Shown here piece by piece: positions 1 through 5,559 of a DNA stretch of 7,047 nucleotides. How positions within the stretch are numbered: position 1 is the stretch's first letter; each line of letters starts with the position of its first letter. Source of the DNA: Nitrospirae bacterium RIFCSPHIGHO2_01_FULL_66_17 (GTDB lineage Bacteria; Nitrospirota; Nitrospiria; 2-01-FULL-66-17); assembly GCA_001803875.1 (NCBI GenBank), contig MHEO01000007.1, forward strand, positions 12,501 to 19,547, in the 5' to 3' direction. Made by a program: the position numbers and the translations under genes. The notes under the pieces were generated by a model. That model saw nothing but the letters and a program-made list of their open reading frames with translations. It ran no database searches and was not told where the DNA came from.

Positions 1-1
1 C

Positions 2-796
2 GAGCGCGGCGCGTTCACCGGGGCCCACGCCGCGCGCATCGGACGCTTCGAACTGGCGCACGGGGGCACCATCTTTCTCGATGAGATCGGGGAGATGAGC
101 CCGGCGCTGCAGGTCAAGCTGCTGCGCGTGCTGCAACAGCGCGCCTTCGAGCGGGTGGGCGGCATGAAGACCATTCATGTGGACGTTCGGGTCATCGCCG
201 CCACGAACAAGGATCTGGACGACGCCGTGCGCGAGGGCTCGTTTCGCGAAGACCTGTATTATCGGTTGAACGTAATTCCGATCGTCGTCCCGCCGCTGCG
301 AGACCACGCCGAGGACATCCCGTTGCTCGTCGAGCATTTTCTCTCGGTCTTCAACGACGAGAAGCGCAAGCAGGTCGGGGGCGTCTCGCCCGAGGCCATG
401 AAGCGGCTCATGGCGCATCACTGGCCGGGTAATGTCCGGGAGTTGGAGAACCTGATCGAGCGGCTGATCATTCTCAAGGGCGAAGGGATGGTCCTGCCCG
501 AGGATCTGCCCGACAAGGTGGGTCATCCCGTACGGGAGCCGTCGGCGCCGTCGTTTGTGTTTCCGCGCGATGGGGTGGATTTCAATCGGATGGTGGACGC
601 GTTCGAGGACGATTTGATCAGCCACGCGCTGCGGGCGGCGGGCGGCGTCAAATCGCACGCCGCCCAACTGCTTCGACTCAACCGGACCACGCTCATCGAG
701 AAAATGAAAAAGCGGCGTTCCATCGAGTCCGATTCCCAGCCGACCGTCGCCCCGCGCGCCCGCCCCGCGTCGTCCGCGCCGAAATCGGCATCGTAG
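2..796 (+). CDS. Sigma-54-dependent transcriptional activator (AAA+ and Fis-type HTH), 5' end missing
   Basis: This is the C-terminal 264 residues of a bacterial enhancer-binding protein. Its AAA+ ATPase remodels RNA polymerase-sigma54 at -24/-12 promoters. The reading frame is open from base 2, so the gene begins upstream of the window. The GAFTGA sigma54-contact loop is at fragment residues 3-8. Walker B (GTIFLDEI) has its Asp-Glu pair at residues 27-28, the arginine-finger region DLYYRL is near 84-89 and sensor II (WPGNVRELEN) is at 141-150. A Fis-type helix-turn-helix lies at about 214-238 (GGVKSHAAQLL...LNRTTLIEKM). A 25-residue Ser/Pro/Ala-rich tail follows the HTH, where relatives usually stop. 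Walker A and any N-terminal receiver are not visible, so NtrC/AtoC, FlrC/FleR and FleQ/FlrA types cannot be separated. The FliJ-like and FliW/FliS neighbours make a flagellar regulator (FlrC/FleR type) attractive, as inference only. The family call is very secure. Confidence 0.95.
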   Translation, partial: ERGAFTGAHAARIGRFELAHGGTIFLDEIGEMSPALQVKLLRVLQQRAFERVGGMKTIHVDVRVIAATNKDLDDAVREGSFREDLYYRLNVIPIVVPPLRDHAEDIPLLVEHFLSVFNDEKRKQVGGVSPEAMKRLMAHHWPGNVRELENLIERLIILKGEGMVLPEDLPDKVGHPVREPSAPSFVFPRDGVDFNRMVDAFEDDLISHALRAAGGVKSHAAQLLRLNRTTLIEKMKKRRSIESDSQPTVAPRARPASSAPKSAS

Positions 797-805
797 CCGG
801 CGTCC

Positions 806-820
806 CGCCGCTTCGCGGCG
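806..820 (+). terminator. GC hairpin after the sigma-54 activator gene (weak terminator candidate)
   Basis: A perfect 6-bp inverted repeat CGCCGC / GCGGCG with a TTC loop begins 10 bases after the TAG stop. No T-tract follows, so it is not a convincing intrinsic terminator. It may stabilise the 3' end or aid factor-dependent termination before the promoter at 854-881. Confidence 0.3.
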
Positions 821-853
821 CCATCGAGAACCGCGCTCACCGCGAGCGCCGAC

Positions 854-881
854 TTGTCAGTCGCCGATCATTTGTTACACT
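854..881 (+). promoter_or_regulatory. Sigma70-like promoter upstream of the FliJ-like gene
   Basis: A -35-like TTGTCA (854-859) and a -10-like TACACT (876-881) are separated by 16 bases. The -10 ends only 9 bases before the ATG at 891, so initiation about 7 bases downstream would give a transcript with only a few leader bases. No Shine-Dalgarno sequence is visible before that ATG, which fits leaderless translation. The hexamers are near consensus but this is a sequence match only. Confidence 0.5.
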
Positions 882-890
882 GTTGGCGTC

Positions 891-1349
891 ATGGCCATCC
901 CTCGAAAGGCGACTCCGGTTCTGAAAGTCGGTGAGGTGCCCGTGGTTCGCTTCGCGCGCCTGGTCGAAGCGGGCTTGCGCGATGATCTGCAACGATTGCA
1001 CGAGGATCTTCTCTCGGAAGAAAGCCGCCTGACGGCCCTCGAGGAAATTCGCTGGCATTCCATGAAGGATTTCGAGGCCCTCGGGGAGGGTGGGGTGACC
1101 ACCACCGAGGCCGCCCTCTACTATACGCTCTTTCACCATCTGACGCAGGAGATCGATCTCCAGGGACGACTCGTCGTCACGGCGCGGCGACGGCTCCACG
1201 ACAAGCAAGCCGCGCTCACGGCTGCCGCCGAGGAGCGTCGGGTCGCCGAACGGAGCCACCGGGGGACCGGGCGACATCGAACGCCCGAGGGAGCCTTCGA
1301 TCAGATGGGTCCAGGCGGCCCTCGGTCGGTGCTGAAGAAAGCCTCATGA
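891..1349 (+). CDS. Small coiled-coil protein, FliJ-like (tentative)
   Basis: This is a 152-residue, highly charged, mostly helical protein with no signal peptide or membrane segment. Two long amphipathic helices (about residues 21-62 and 70-118) are separated by a GEGG turn at 65-68. The C-terminus reads AFDQM near residues 133-137, then a basic tail. Length, two-helix layout, the Arg/Glu-rich second helix and an FDQM that resembles the LDE-M ending of many family members recall FliJ, the coiled-coil stalk that works with the FliI ATPase in flagellar type III export. I see no signature that proves this, and no fliH or fliI lies in the window. Any short coiled-coil protein is the alternative. 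ATG 891 is the first sensible start in frame; it has no ribosome binding site but sits just after a promoter. The last 35 residues are richer in Gly/Pro/His than the helices; I checked the other frames and found no better continuation. The gene is likely real; the name is weak. Confidence 0.6.
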   Translation: MAIPRKATPVLKVGEVPVVRFARLVEAGLRDDLQRLHEDLLSEESRLTALEEIRWHSMKDFEALGEGGVTTTEAALYYTLFHHLTQEIDLQGRLVVTARRRLHDKQAALTAAAEERRVAERSHRGTGRHRTPEGAFDQMGPGGPRSVLKKAS

Positions 1350-1360
1350 ACGGCGCGCGG

Positions 1361-1374
1361 GCACGGCACCGTGC
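1361..1374 (+). repeat. 14-base inverted repeat between the FliJ-like and kinase genes
   Basis: GCACGG and CCGTGC flank a central CA, giving a 14-base near-perfect palindrome 11 bases after the stop of the upstream gene. As RNA it would fold into a 5-bp stem with a 4-base loop. There is no T-tract. It could be a protein-binding site or a weak terminator. This 90-base gap shows no good -35/-10 pair for the kinase gene. Confidence 0.35.
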
Positions 1375-1427
1375 GGGGGCAAACTCCTCCCGCGATCGTC
1401 CACTCGGGGGGCGACATGGACCGGCCT

Positions 1428-1434
1428 AAGGAGG
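1428..1434 (+). promoter_or_regulatory. Strong ribosome binding site that fixes the kinase start
   Basis: AAGGAGG lies 5 bases before ATG 1440, an ideal Shine-Dalgarno placement. It favours ATG 1440 over the in-frame upstream GTG 1371 and ATG 1416, which lack comparable sites. Confidence 0.8.
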
Positions 1435-1439
1435 GGGCG

Positions 1440-3161
1440 ATGTCCACGGTTCCACGAAATTCACCGATCTGGTTCTCGCCGTCCATCTCAACGCTCGGAT
1501 TCATCAGGCGGATGGCCATCGCGTTCGGCCTGTTGGTCTTCATCCCCCTCCTGGTTTTGATCTACGTCTACATGGCGAGCAGTGAGATTTCGTTTCCGAC
1601 GATTCTGTTCAGCACCGCCATCACGTCCCTCGTCGGGTTTTACGTCGTGTGGGAAATCGTGAAGCGGGTCTTGACGCTGGCACAGGACGTGCGGCGATTC
1701 ATCCCGGCGACCGCGACCGCCCAGCAGGATGAGGGTGGCGTGCTGCAGCAGTCGTTTTCTCACCTCATTCAGCAGATGCAATCGACGATGGCGGAGCTCG
1801 AAGCCAAGGCACGGCTCCTTGAGGAAACCGAACGGAAATTGGGTGAGGCGACGGTCTACTCGGCCCAGGTGATCTCGTCGATCGCCGACTATGTGATCGT
1901 TACCGATTCCCATATGCGGGTCCGGAAGATCAACCCGGCGGTCCAGACCCAGTTGGGGTACGGCGTTGATGAACTTAAAGACCGGCCGGTCGAGACGGTC
2001 CTCCGGGGAACGGCCGGCGGCGAGGTCCTCATGAACCAGGAGGAGATGGCGCAGCTCACGAGAGCGGGAACGCTCTGGGGAAAGAGCGGGATGCTGCGAA
2101 GCCGCGACGGCGAGGGCATCCCCGTGCAGATGAACCTCTCGCTGGTGCGGGGCGCCGGCGGGGATCTCAGCGGTATCGTGATCGTCGCGCGCGACGTCCG
2201 CGAGACGTTGCGCCTGGTGGCCGACCTGCAGCAGGCCAAGACGAACCTGGAGGAGCGGGTCCACCAGCGGACACAGCAGATCGAGCAGGCCATGCAGGAA
2301 CGCGAACGCGCCTACCAGGAACTCACACGCAAGGACGATCAACTCGTGCGCCAGGAGAAGATGGCCTCGCTCGGTCAACTGGCCGCCGGCGTGGCGCACG
2401 AGATCAACAATCCGATCGGCTTCGTGAGCAGCAATCTCCAGATGCTGCAACGCTATCTCGCCGATCTCACGTCGTACGTGACGCGGACCGGCCCGTTGAT
2501 GGAGAAGCTGTGTGGCGGTGCCAACACGGAGGCGCTCCGGCCGGAAGCGGAGGAGGTGGCCGGTTGGGTCAAGCACGTCGAACTCGATCAGACGCTCGTC
2601 GATGCCGGCGAGTCCGTCGTCGAGTCGATCGACGGATTACACCGCGTGAAGAAGATCGTCTCGGCGCTACGGGAGTTTTCTCACGCCGATCAGGACGAGC
2701 CGGCGTCGGCGGACCTGAACGAAGGACTGGAAAGCACCATCAACATTGTCTGGAACGAGTTAAAATACAAAGTGACGCTTCACCGCGAGTACGGAGATTT
2801 GCCGAAGGTGAACTGTTATCCCCATCAATTGAATCAGGTGTTCATGAACCTGCTGGTCAATGCGGCCCATGCGATCCCTGACAAGGGGGAGATCTGGGTC
2901 AAAACGTGGGCGGATCGCGATCGTGTCTACGTCGACGTGCGAGACTCGGGTGCGGGGATTCCGGAGGCGAACCTCTCGAAGATTTTTGACCCGTTCTTTA
3001 CGACCAAACCGGTGGGCCAGGGAACCGGATTGGGGTTGAGCATCGTGTACGGGATCGTCGAGCGTCATGGCGGGACGATCCATGTGGAAAGTCGAGTCGG
3101 CGAGGGGACGACGTTTCATCTCTCGGTTCCTCTCCAGCCTGTGCTCAAAGCGGCCGCTTAG
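1440..3161 (+). CDS. Membrane-anchored PAS-domain sensor histidine kinase
   Basis: This 573-residue kinase autophosphorylates on a histidine and should pass the phosphate to a receiver, most simply one of the two encoded next. Two hydrophobic segments (about 26-45 and 52-71) form a hairpin with only about six residues between, so there is no real periplasmic sensor. A charged linker, a PAS domain (about 140-257; SIADYVIVTD...GIVIVARDV) and a coiled coil (about 258-312) follow. The HisKA motif is HEINNP with the phospho-acceptor His320. The ATPase has its N box at about 468-477 (Asn470, Asn474), G1 DSGAGIP from Asp502, F box DPFFTTK and G2 GQGTGLGLSI. About 93 residues separate His320 from the REFSH end of the dimerisation domain, longer than the roughly 45 of a minimal HisKA; this HEINNP-IGFV class commonly carries such an insertion. 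Signal and target are unknown. Catalytic residues look intact. The 27-base gap to the next gene suggests co-transcription. Confidence 0.95.
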   Translation: MSTVPRNSPIWFSPSISTLGFIRRMAIAFGLLVFIPLLVLIYVYMASSEISFPTILFSTAITSLVGFYVVWEIVKRVLTLAQDVRRFIPATATAQQDEGGVLQQSFSHLIQQMQSTMAELEAKARLLEETERKLGEATVYSAQVISSIADYVIVTDSHMRVRKINPAVQTQLGYGVDELKDRPVETVLRGTAGGEVLMNQEEMAQLTRAGTLWGKSGMLRSRDGEGIPVQMNLSLVRGAGGDLSGIVIVARDVRETLRLVADLQQAKTNLEERVHQRTQQIEQAMQERERAYQELTRKDDQLVRQEKMASLGQLAAGVAHEINNPIGFVSSNLQMLQRYLADLTSYVTRTGPLMEKLCGGANTEALRPEAEEVAGWVKHVELDQTLVDAGESVVESIDGLHRVKKIVSALREFSHADQDEPASADLNEGLESTINIVWNELKYKVTLHREYGDLPKVNCYPHQLNQVFMNLLVNAAHAIPDKGEIWVKTWADRDRVYVDVRDSGAGIPEANLSKIFDPFFTTKPVGQGTGLGLSIVYGIVERHGGTIHVESRVGEGTTFHLSVPLQPVLKAAA

Positions 3162-3188
3162 GATGATGCCTGAATGCGCGAGGGGACG

Positions 3189-3716
3189 ATGACCGAACGC
3201 CCGACCATCTTGATCGTGGACGACGAAGCGCCGATCCGCAGGAGCCTCCAGCGCCTGTTCGCTCGGGAGCACTATCGCGTGCTGGAGGCGGCCGGCGGGC
3301 AGGAGGCGCTCAAGATCGCCGACACCGACGCCGTCGATCTGATCATCTCGGATTACGTCATGCCGGGCGGCAACGGACTCGACCTGCTGACGACGATGAA
3401 GAAGCGGCACCCCCGCGTCGTCCGCATGATCATGACCGGAAAGGCCGACCTGCAGACCGTGATCACCGCGATCAACGAGGGGCACGTCTATCGGTTTATC
3501 CTCAAGCCATGGGACAACGACGATCTGTGTCTGTCGGTGCGCCTTGCGCTGGAACAGGCGACGTTGCTGTCCGAGAACCGCCGGCTGGTGGGGCGCCTGC
3601 AGGAGCAGGAAGAGGTGCTGCGGGGGCTGGCGAAACGCTACCCCGGGATTACGAGCGTCGAGCGCGACGCCGAGGGGGCGATCGTATTGGATGATCCGGA
3701 TGAAGCCGCGGCTTGA
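3189..3716 (+). CDS. Stand-alone response regulator (REC with coiled-coil tail)
   Basis: This 175-residue protein is a phospho-acceptor domain without a DNA-binding or enzymatic output. The acidic pair is Asp11-Asp12, the phospho-acceptor is Asp55 (SDYVMP), the switch Thr is Thr83 (MTG) and the conserved Lys is Lys106 (LKPWD). The INEG-VYRF-LKPW stretch is typical of receivers that partner with HD-GYP or kinase proteins. A short coiled coil (about 120-145) follows, then a tail reading YPGI...GAIVLDD that ends in acidic residues. It probably works as a phosphate shuttle or by protein contact with the kinase upstream or the REC/HD-GYP protein downstream. I chose ATG 3189 because it puts the first strand (TILIVDDE) at the usual distance and has GAGGGG just before it; ATG 3174 would add five residues (MREGT) and is possible. 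The 3' end overlaps the next gene, implying translational coupling. Confidence 0.93.
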   Translation: MTERPTILIVDDEAPIRRSLQRLFAREHYRVLEAAGGQEALKIADTDAVDLIISDYVMPGGNGLDLLTTMKKRHPRVVRMIMTGKADLQTVITAINEGHVYRFILKPWDNDDLCLSVRLALEQATLLSENRRLVGRLQEQEEVLRGLAKRYPGITSVERDAEGAIVLDDPDEAAA

Positions 3717-4791
3717 CGCGCCGGCCGTGGATCGCGGCTGTCTGCTCATTGTCGACGATGAGCGGTTCGTGCTCAACGCGCTGACGCGGCTCTTGCGCCG
3801 GGACCAGCACGACATCGTCACCGTGGAGGCGCCGACCCAGGCGTTGGACGTGCTCCGTGAGCGGCCCGTGGGGGTGATCGTCTCCGACTACCGCATGCCG
3901 GAGATGGACGGGGTGCAGTTTCTGCGGCAGGCGCGCGACGTCGCGCCCGAAGCCATCCGCATCATTTTAAGCGGGTATGCCGAGATCCACGCGATCCTCT
4001 CCGCCGTGAACGATGGGGGCATCCACAAGTATTTGACAAAACCCTGGAACGATGAACAACTGCGGCTGGAGGTCAAGGCCGGTTTCGATCAATACGTGCT
4101 GGCGAAAACCAACCGGCTCCTCCAAGAGACGCTCCAGTGCCGCAACGAGGAGTTGCTGGCTCTGACGAGTTCGTTGGAGGCTGAGCAAGCCCGGCAGCAG
4201 GAGAACTTCCGCGCGACCATCGAAATGCTGGTCGCGGTTCCCAAGATGAAACATCCGGATGAGGTCGTTCATACCGAACGGGTACGGGCGATCTGTCGGG
4301 CAATGGGAGAAGCCCTGGGGTGGAGGGCCGATGACATCGAGTCCCTTGGCCTGGCGGCTCGATTACACGACATCGGCAACCTCGGGGTGGATTCGCGGAT
4401 CTTGTTGAAGGAAGATGCTCTGAGCGCGGAGGAGCGGTCCGCCGTTCAGCAGCACACGGTGTATCCCGAGAAAATCCTGCACGGGGTGACCGGGATGGAG
4501 GAGATCGTGCGCATCCTCCACTCACATCACGAAAATTTCGATGGGTCCGGCTATCCGGACGGCTTGAAGGGGGATGCGATCCCGCGCGCGTCGCAGATTC
4601 TCTATATCGCGGATGCGTATGACGCCTTGCGGCTTCAGCGACCGTACCGACCGCCTCTGACGCCGGAGGAGGCGGTCGCCCTCATTACGCACGCCGCAGC
4701 TCGGAGTTTCGACCCGGTGTTGATGGAGCCGTTCCGGTCCGTGATCAGCGCCGTCGAGCCGTCGGACGGTCCGGATAGGCTGAAGTCGTGA
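3700..4791 (+). CDS. REC/HD-GYP response regulator, probable cyclic-di-GMP phosphodiesterase (RpfG-like)
   Basis: This 363-residue protein has an N-terminal receiver (about 13-130) with Asp19-Asp20, phospho-acceptor Asp63 (SDYRMP), Ser91 and Lys114 (TKPW). A helical linker (about 130-175) leads to an HD-GYP domain (about 180-350). HD-GYP proteins hydrolyse c-di-GMP to pGpG or GMP at a two- or three-metal site. Visible metal-site residues are His191, His223-Asp224, His252, His276-His277 and Asp305 (IADAYDAL), with GYP at 284-286 inside HHENFDGSGYP. The usual HDIGK reads HDIGN here (Asn227), and the residue four before His191 is Asp187 in HPDEVVH. Metal ligands are therefore kept but one phosphate-site Lys is lost, so activity is likely but not assured. 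ATG 3700 gives a 17-base overlap with the upstream receiver gene; ATG 3691 in the same frame adds three residues. The two receivers are clearly related in sequence and may be an old duplication. Context suggests control of motility by c-di-GMP (inference). Confidence 0.93.
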   Translation: MKPRLDAPAVDRGCLLIVDDERFVLNALTRLLRRDQHDIVTVEAPTQALDVLRERPVGVIVSDYRMPEMDGVQFLRQARDVAPEAIRIILSGYAEIHAILSAVNDGGIHKYLTKPWNDEQLRLEVKAGFDQYVLAKTNRLLQETLQCRNEELLALTSSLEAEQARQQENFRATIEMLVAVPKMKHPDEVVHTERVRAICRAMGEALGWRADDIESLGLAARLHDIGNLGVDSRILLKEDALSAEERSAVQQHTVYPEKILHGVTGMEEIVRILHSHHENFDGSGYPDGLKGDAIPRASQILYIADAYDALRLQRPYRPPLTPEEAVALITHAAARSFDPVLMEPFRSVISAVEPSDGPDRLKS

Positions 4792-4803
4792 CGAACATGT
4801 TCG
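4792..4803 (+). repeat. Perfect 12-base palindrome in the csrA leader
   Basis: CGAACATGTTCG starts on the base after the HD-GYP stop codon. A perfect 12-base palindrome suits a dimeric regulator's operator. The half-sites match Gram-positive LexA (CGAAC/GTTCG), but the spacer is 2 rather than 4 bases, so LexA is unlikely. Confidence 0.5.
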
Positions 4804-4804
4804 G

Positions 4805-4823
4805 GGCAACCTCACGAGGTGCC
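4805..4823 (+). promoter_or_regulatory. Bulged hairpin just upstream of the csrA ribosome binding site
   Basis: GGC, a bulged A (4808) and ACCT pair with AGGT-GCC around a CACG loop, giving seven base pairs. It ends 5 bases before the csrA Shine-Dalgarno sequence, so it could influence ribosome access or serve as a processing or protein-binding element. No T-tract follows, so it is not a terminator. Confidence 0.4.
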
Positions 4824-4828
4824 GCCAT

Positions 4829-4834
4829 GGAGGG
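4829..4834 (+). promoter_or_regulatory. csrA ribosome binding site containing a GGA motif
   Basis: GGAGGG lies 6 bases before GTG 4841 and supports that start. The sequence AUGGAGG carries the GGA core recognised by CsrA, so autorepression by CsrA binding its own Shine-Dalgarno is possible, as in other bacteria. This is inference: one GGA is little evidence. Confidence 0.6.
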
Positions 4835-4840
4835 TCAGCC

Positions 4841-5101
4841 GTGTTGGTGTTGACGAGACGAGTTGAGGAAGGCATCGTGATCGGCGATGACGTGCGGGTG
4901 CGGGTGCTCGAAATCAAAGGTCACCAAGTCAAGCTCGGGATCGACGCGCCTCGAACGACCGGGGTGTATCGCGAGGAAATCTATCGCCGGATCCAGGAGG
5001 AAAACCGCCAGGCGGCGCATGTTCCGGAGCATCCGGGCATGCTGTCGTCGCTGTGGCGGGAATGGCGGAGTCGAGGATTGGGAGAGAGGAAAAAGCCGTG
5101 A
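4841..5101 (+). CDS. csrA: Carbon storage/translational regulator CsrA with C-terminal extension
   Basis: CsrA is a small homodimeric RNA-binding protein that binds GGA motifs in mRNA leaders and usually blocks translation; with FliW its classic target is flagellin mRNA. The 86-residue product starts at GTG with LVLTRR (Leu4, Arg6), followed by IGDDV (14-18), HQVKLGIDAP (28-37) and VYREEIY (42-48), where Arg44 is the key RNA contact. Residues up to about 56 match the standard fold. About 30 further residues (PEHPGM...WREWRS...ERKKP) form an extension that makes it longer than the roughly 61-residue enterobacterial protein. CsrA proteins that coexist with FliW tend to have longer C-termini used for FliW binding, so the extension is coherent. 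Its stop overlaps the fliW start (GTGA). No close promoter is visible; it may be transcribed with the signalling genes 49 bases upstream. Confidence 0.96.
   Translation: MLVLTRRVEEGIVIGDDVRVRVLEIKGHQVKLGIDAPRTTGVYREEIYRRIQEENRQAAHVPEHPGMLSSLWREWRSRGLGERKKP
5085..5090 (+). promoter_or_regulatory. fliW ribosome binding site inside the csrA 3' end
   Basis: AGAGGA, within the purine run GGAGAGAGGA (5081-5090), lies 7 bases before GTG 5098. It supports that start over the in-frame GTG 5053 and ATG 5062, which would add residues unlike the family N-terminus. Confidence 0.7.
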
Positions 5102-5559
5102 AGATCGCGACGACTCGCTTTGGCGCCTTGGAGGTCCCCGAACAGGCTCTCATCACGCTCCCGTGCGGCCTCATCGGGCTCGGACACGTGACCCGTCTGG
5201 TGTTCGTCGACCAGGAGGACGCCGGATGGTTTCGGTGGTGGCAGGCGGTGGACCATCCTGAGATCGCGTTCGTGACCATCGATCCGTCTCGCCTGGTTGA
5301 GGAGTACGCACTGGCGGGCGTCGACGAGGACCTCCGCGCACTCGGGGTCGGGGATGCGTCGATGCGGATGGTGATCGCGCTGACGAGTCTTCCGCAGGGG
5401 ACCCTCGATGGAGCCACCGTGAACCTGCTCGCGCCCATCGTCGTCAATCGGGCGACCGGCCAGGGGCGCCAGGTCGTCCTGCCGGACGGACGCTATTCGG
5501 TGGCCCACCCGCTGGATGGGACGGTCTCGGGAACGCGCGCGGTCGAGATGGCGGCATGA
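5098..5559 (+). CDS. fliW: Flagellar assembly factor FliW (CsrA antagonist)
   Basis: FliW binds CsrA and relieves its repression of flagellin translation. When cytoplasmic flagellin accumulates it captures FliW and frees CsrA, closing a homeostatic loop. The 153-residue product begins at GTG with the family opening MKI-T-RFG (2-9), then EVPEQALITLP-GL-GL (12-28), related to the usual FP-GLPGF. WWQAVDHPEIAFVTIDP begins at Trp47 and corresponds to the WLQS-dP-laF-v-dP block. ATVNLLAPIVVN (106-117) and GRQVVL follow, with HPL near the end. Length is normal for the family. A GTGA overlap with csrA and an ATGA overlap with the next gene point to translational coupling, which would help hold CsrA and FliW near a fixed ratio. 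Cys23 in the GL motif and Trp48-Gln49 in place of Leu-Gln are modest departures. Confidence 0.95.
   Translation: MKIATTRFGALEVPEQALITLPCGLIGLGHVTRLVFVDQEDAGWFRWWQAVDHPEIAFVTIDPSRLVEEYALAGVDEDLRALGVGDASMRMVIALTSLPQGTLDGATVNLLAPIVVNRATGQGRQVVLPDGRYSVAHPLDGTVSGTRAVEMAA

Noticed and set aside
1359..1375. Possible sigma-54 promoter (GGGCACG ... GTGC) upstream of the kinase gene, tempting because a sigma-54 activator is nearby.
   Set aside because: The GG and GC elements are 11 rather than 10 bases apart and the T-T-G of the -12 box is missing. The match is better explained by the 14-base inverted repeat.
1488..2576. Long open minus-strand frame (362 codons) opposite the kinase gene.
   Set aside because: It is antisense to a kinase with intact motifs, its product is rich in His/Arg/Leu as expected for a mirror of high-GC coding DNA, and no domain is recognisable.
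3544..3699. Extending the HD-GYP gene upstream to an in-frame start at 3544.
   Set aside because: The extra 52 residues are Arg/Cys/Gly-rich out-of-frame sequence of the preceding receiver gene; the receiver fold begins properly after ATG 3700.
2760..3821. Minus-strand open frame of 353 codons opposite the kinase end and the receivers.
   Set aside because: It spans three well-supported plus-strand genes and has no recognisable family motif; high-GC shadow.
4759..4769. CCG-TCGGA-CGG mini-hairpin with GGA in the loop near the HD-GYP 3' end, as a CsrA site.
   Set aside because: A 3-bp stem and a GGA trinucleotide are expected by chance in high-GC coding sequence; no support beyond proximity to csrA.
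4792..4803. LexA/SOS box reading of the CGAACATGTTCG palindrome.
   Set aside because: Gram-positive LexA boxes have four bases between CGAAC and GTTCG; here there are two, and no SOS gene is adjacent.
5053..5097. Earlier start for FliW at GTG 5053 or ATG 5062.
   Set aside because: The family N-terminus MKI-T-RFG begins at GTG 5098, which has a well-placed purine-rich ribosome binding site and the GTGA overlap.
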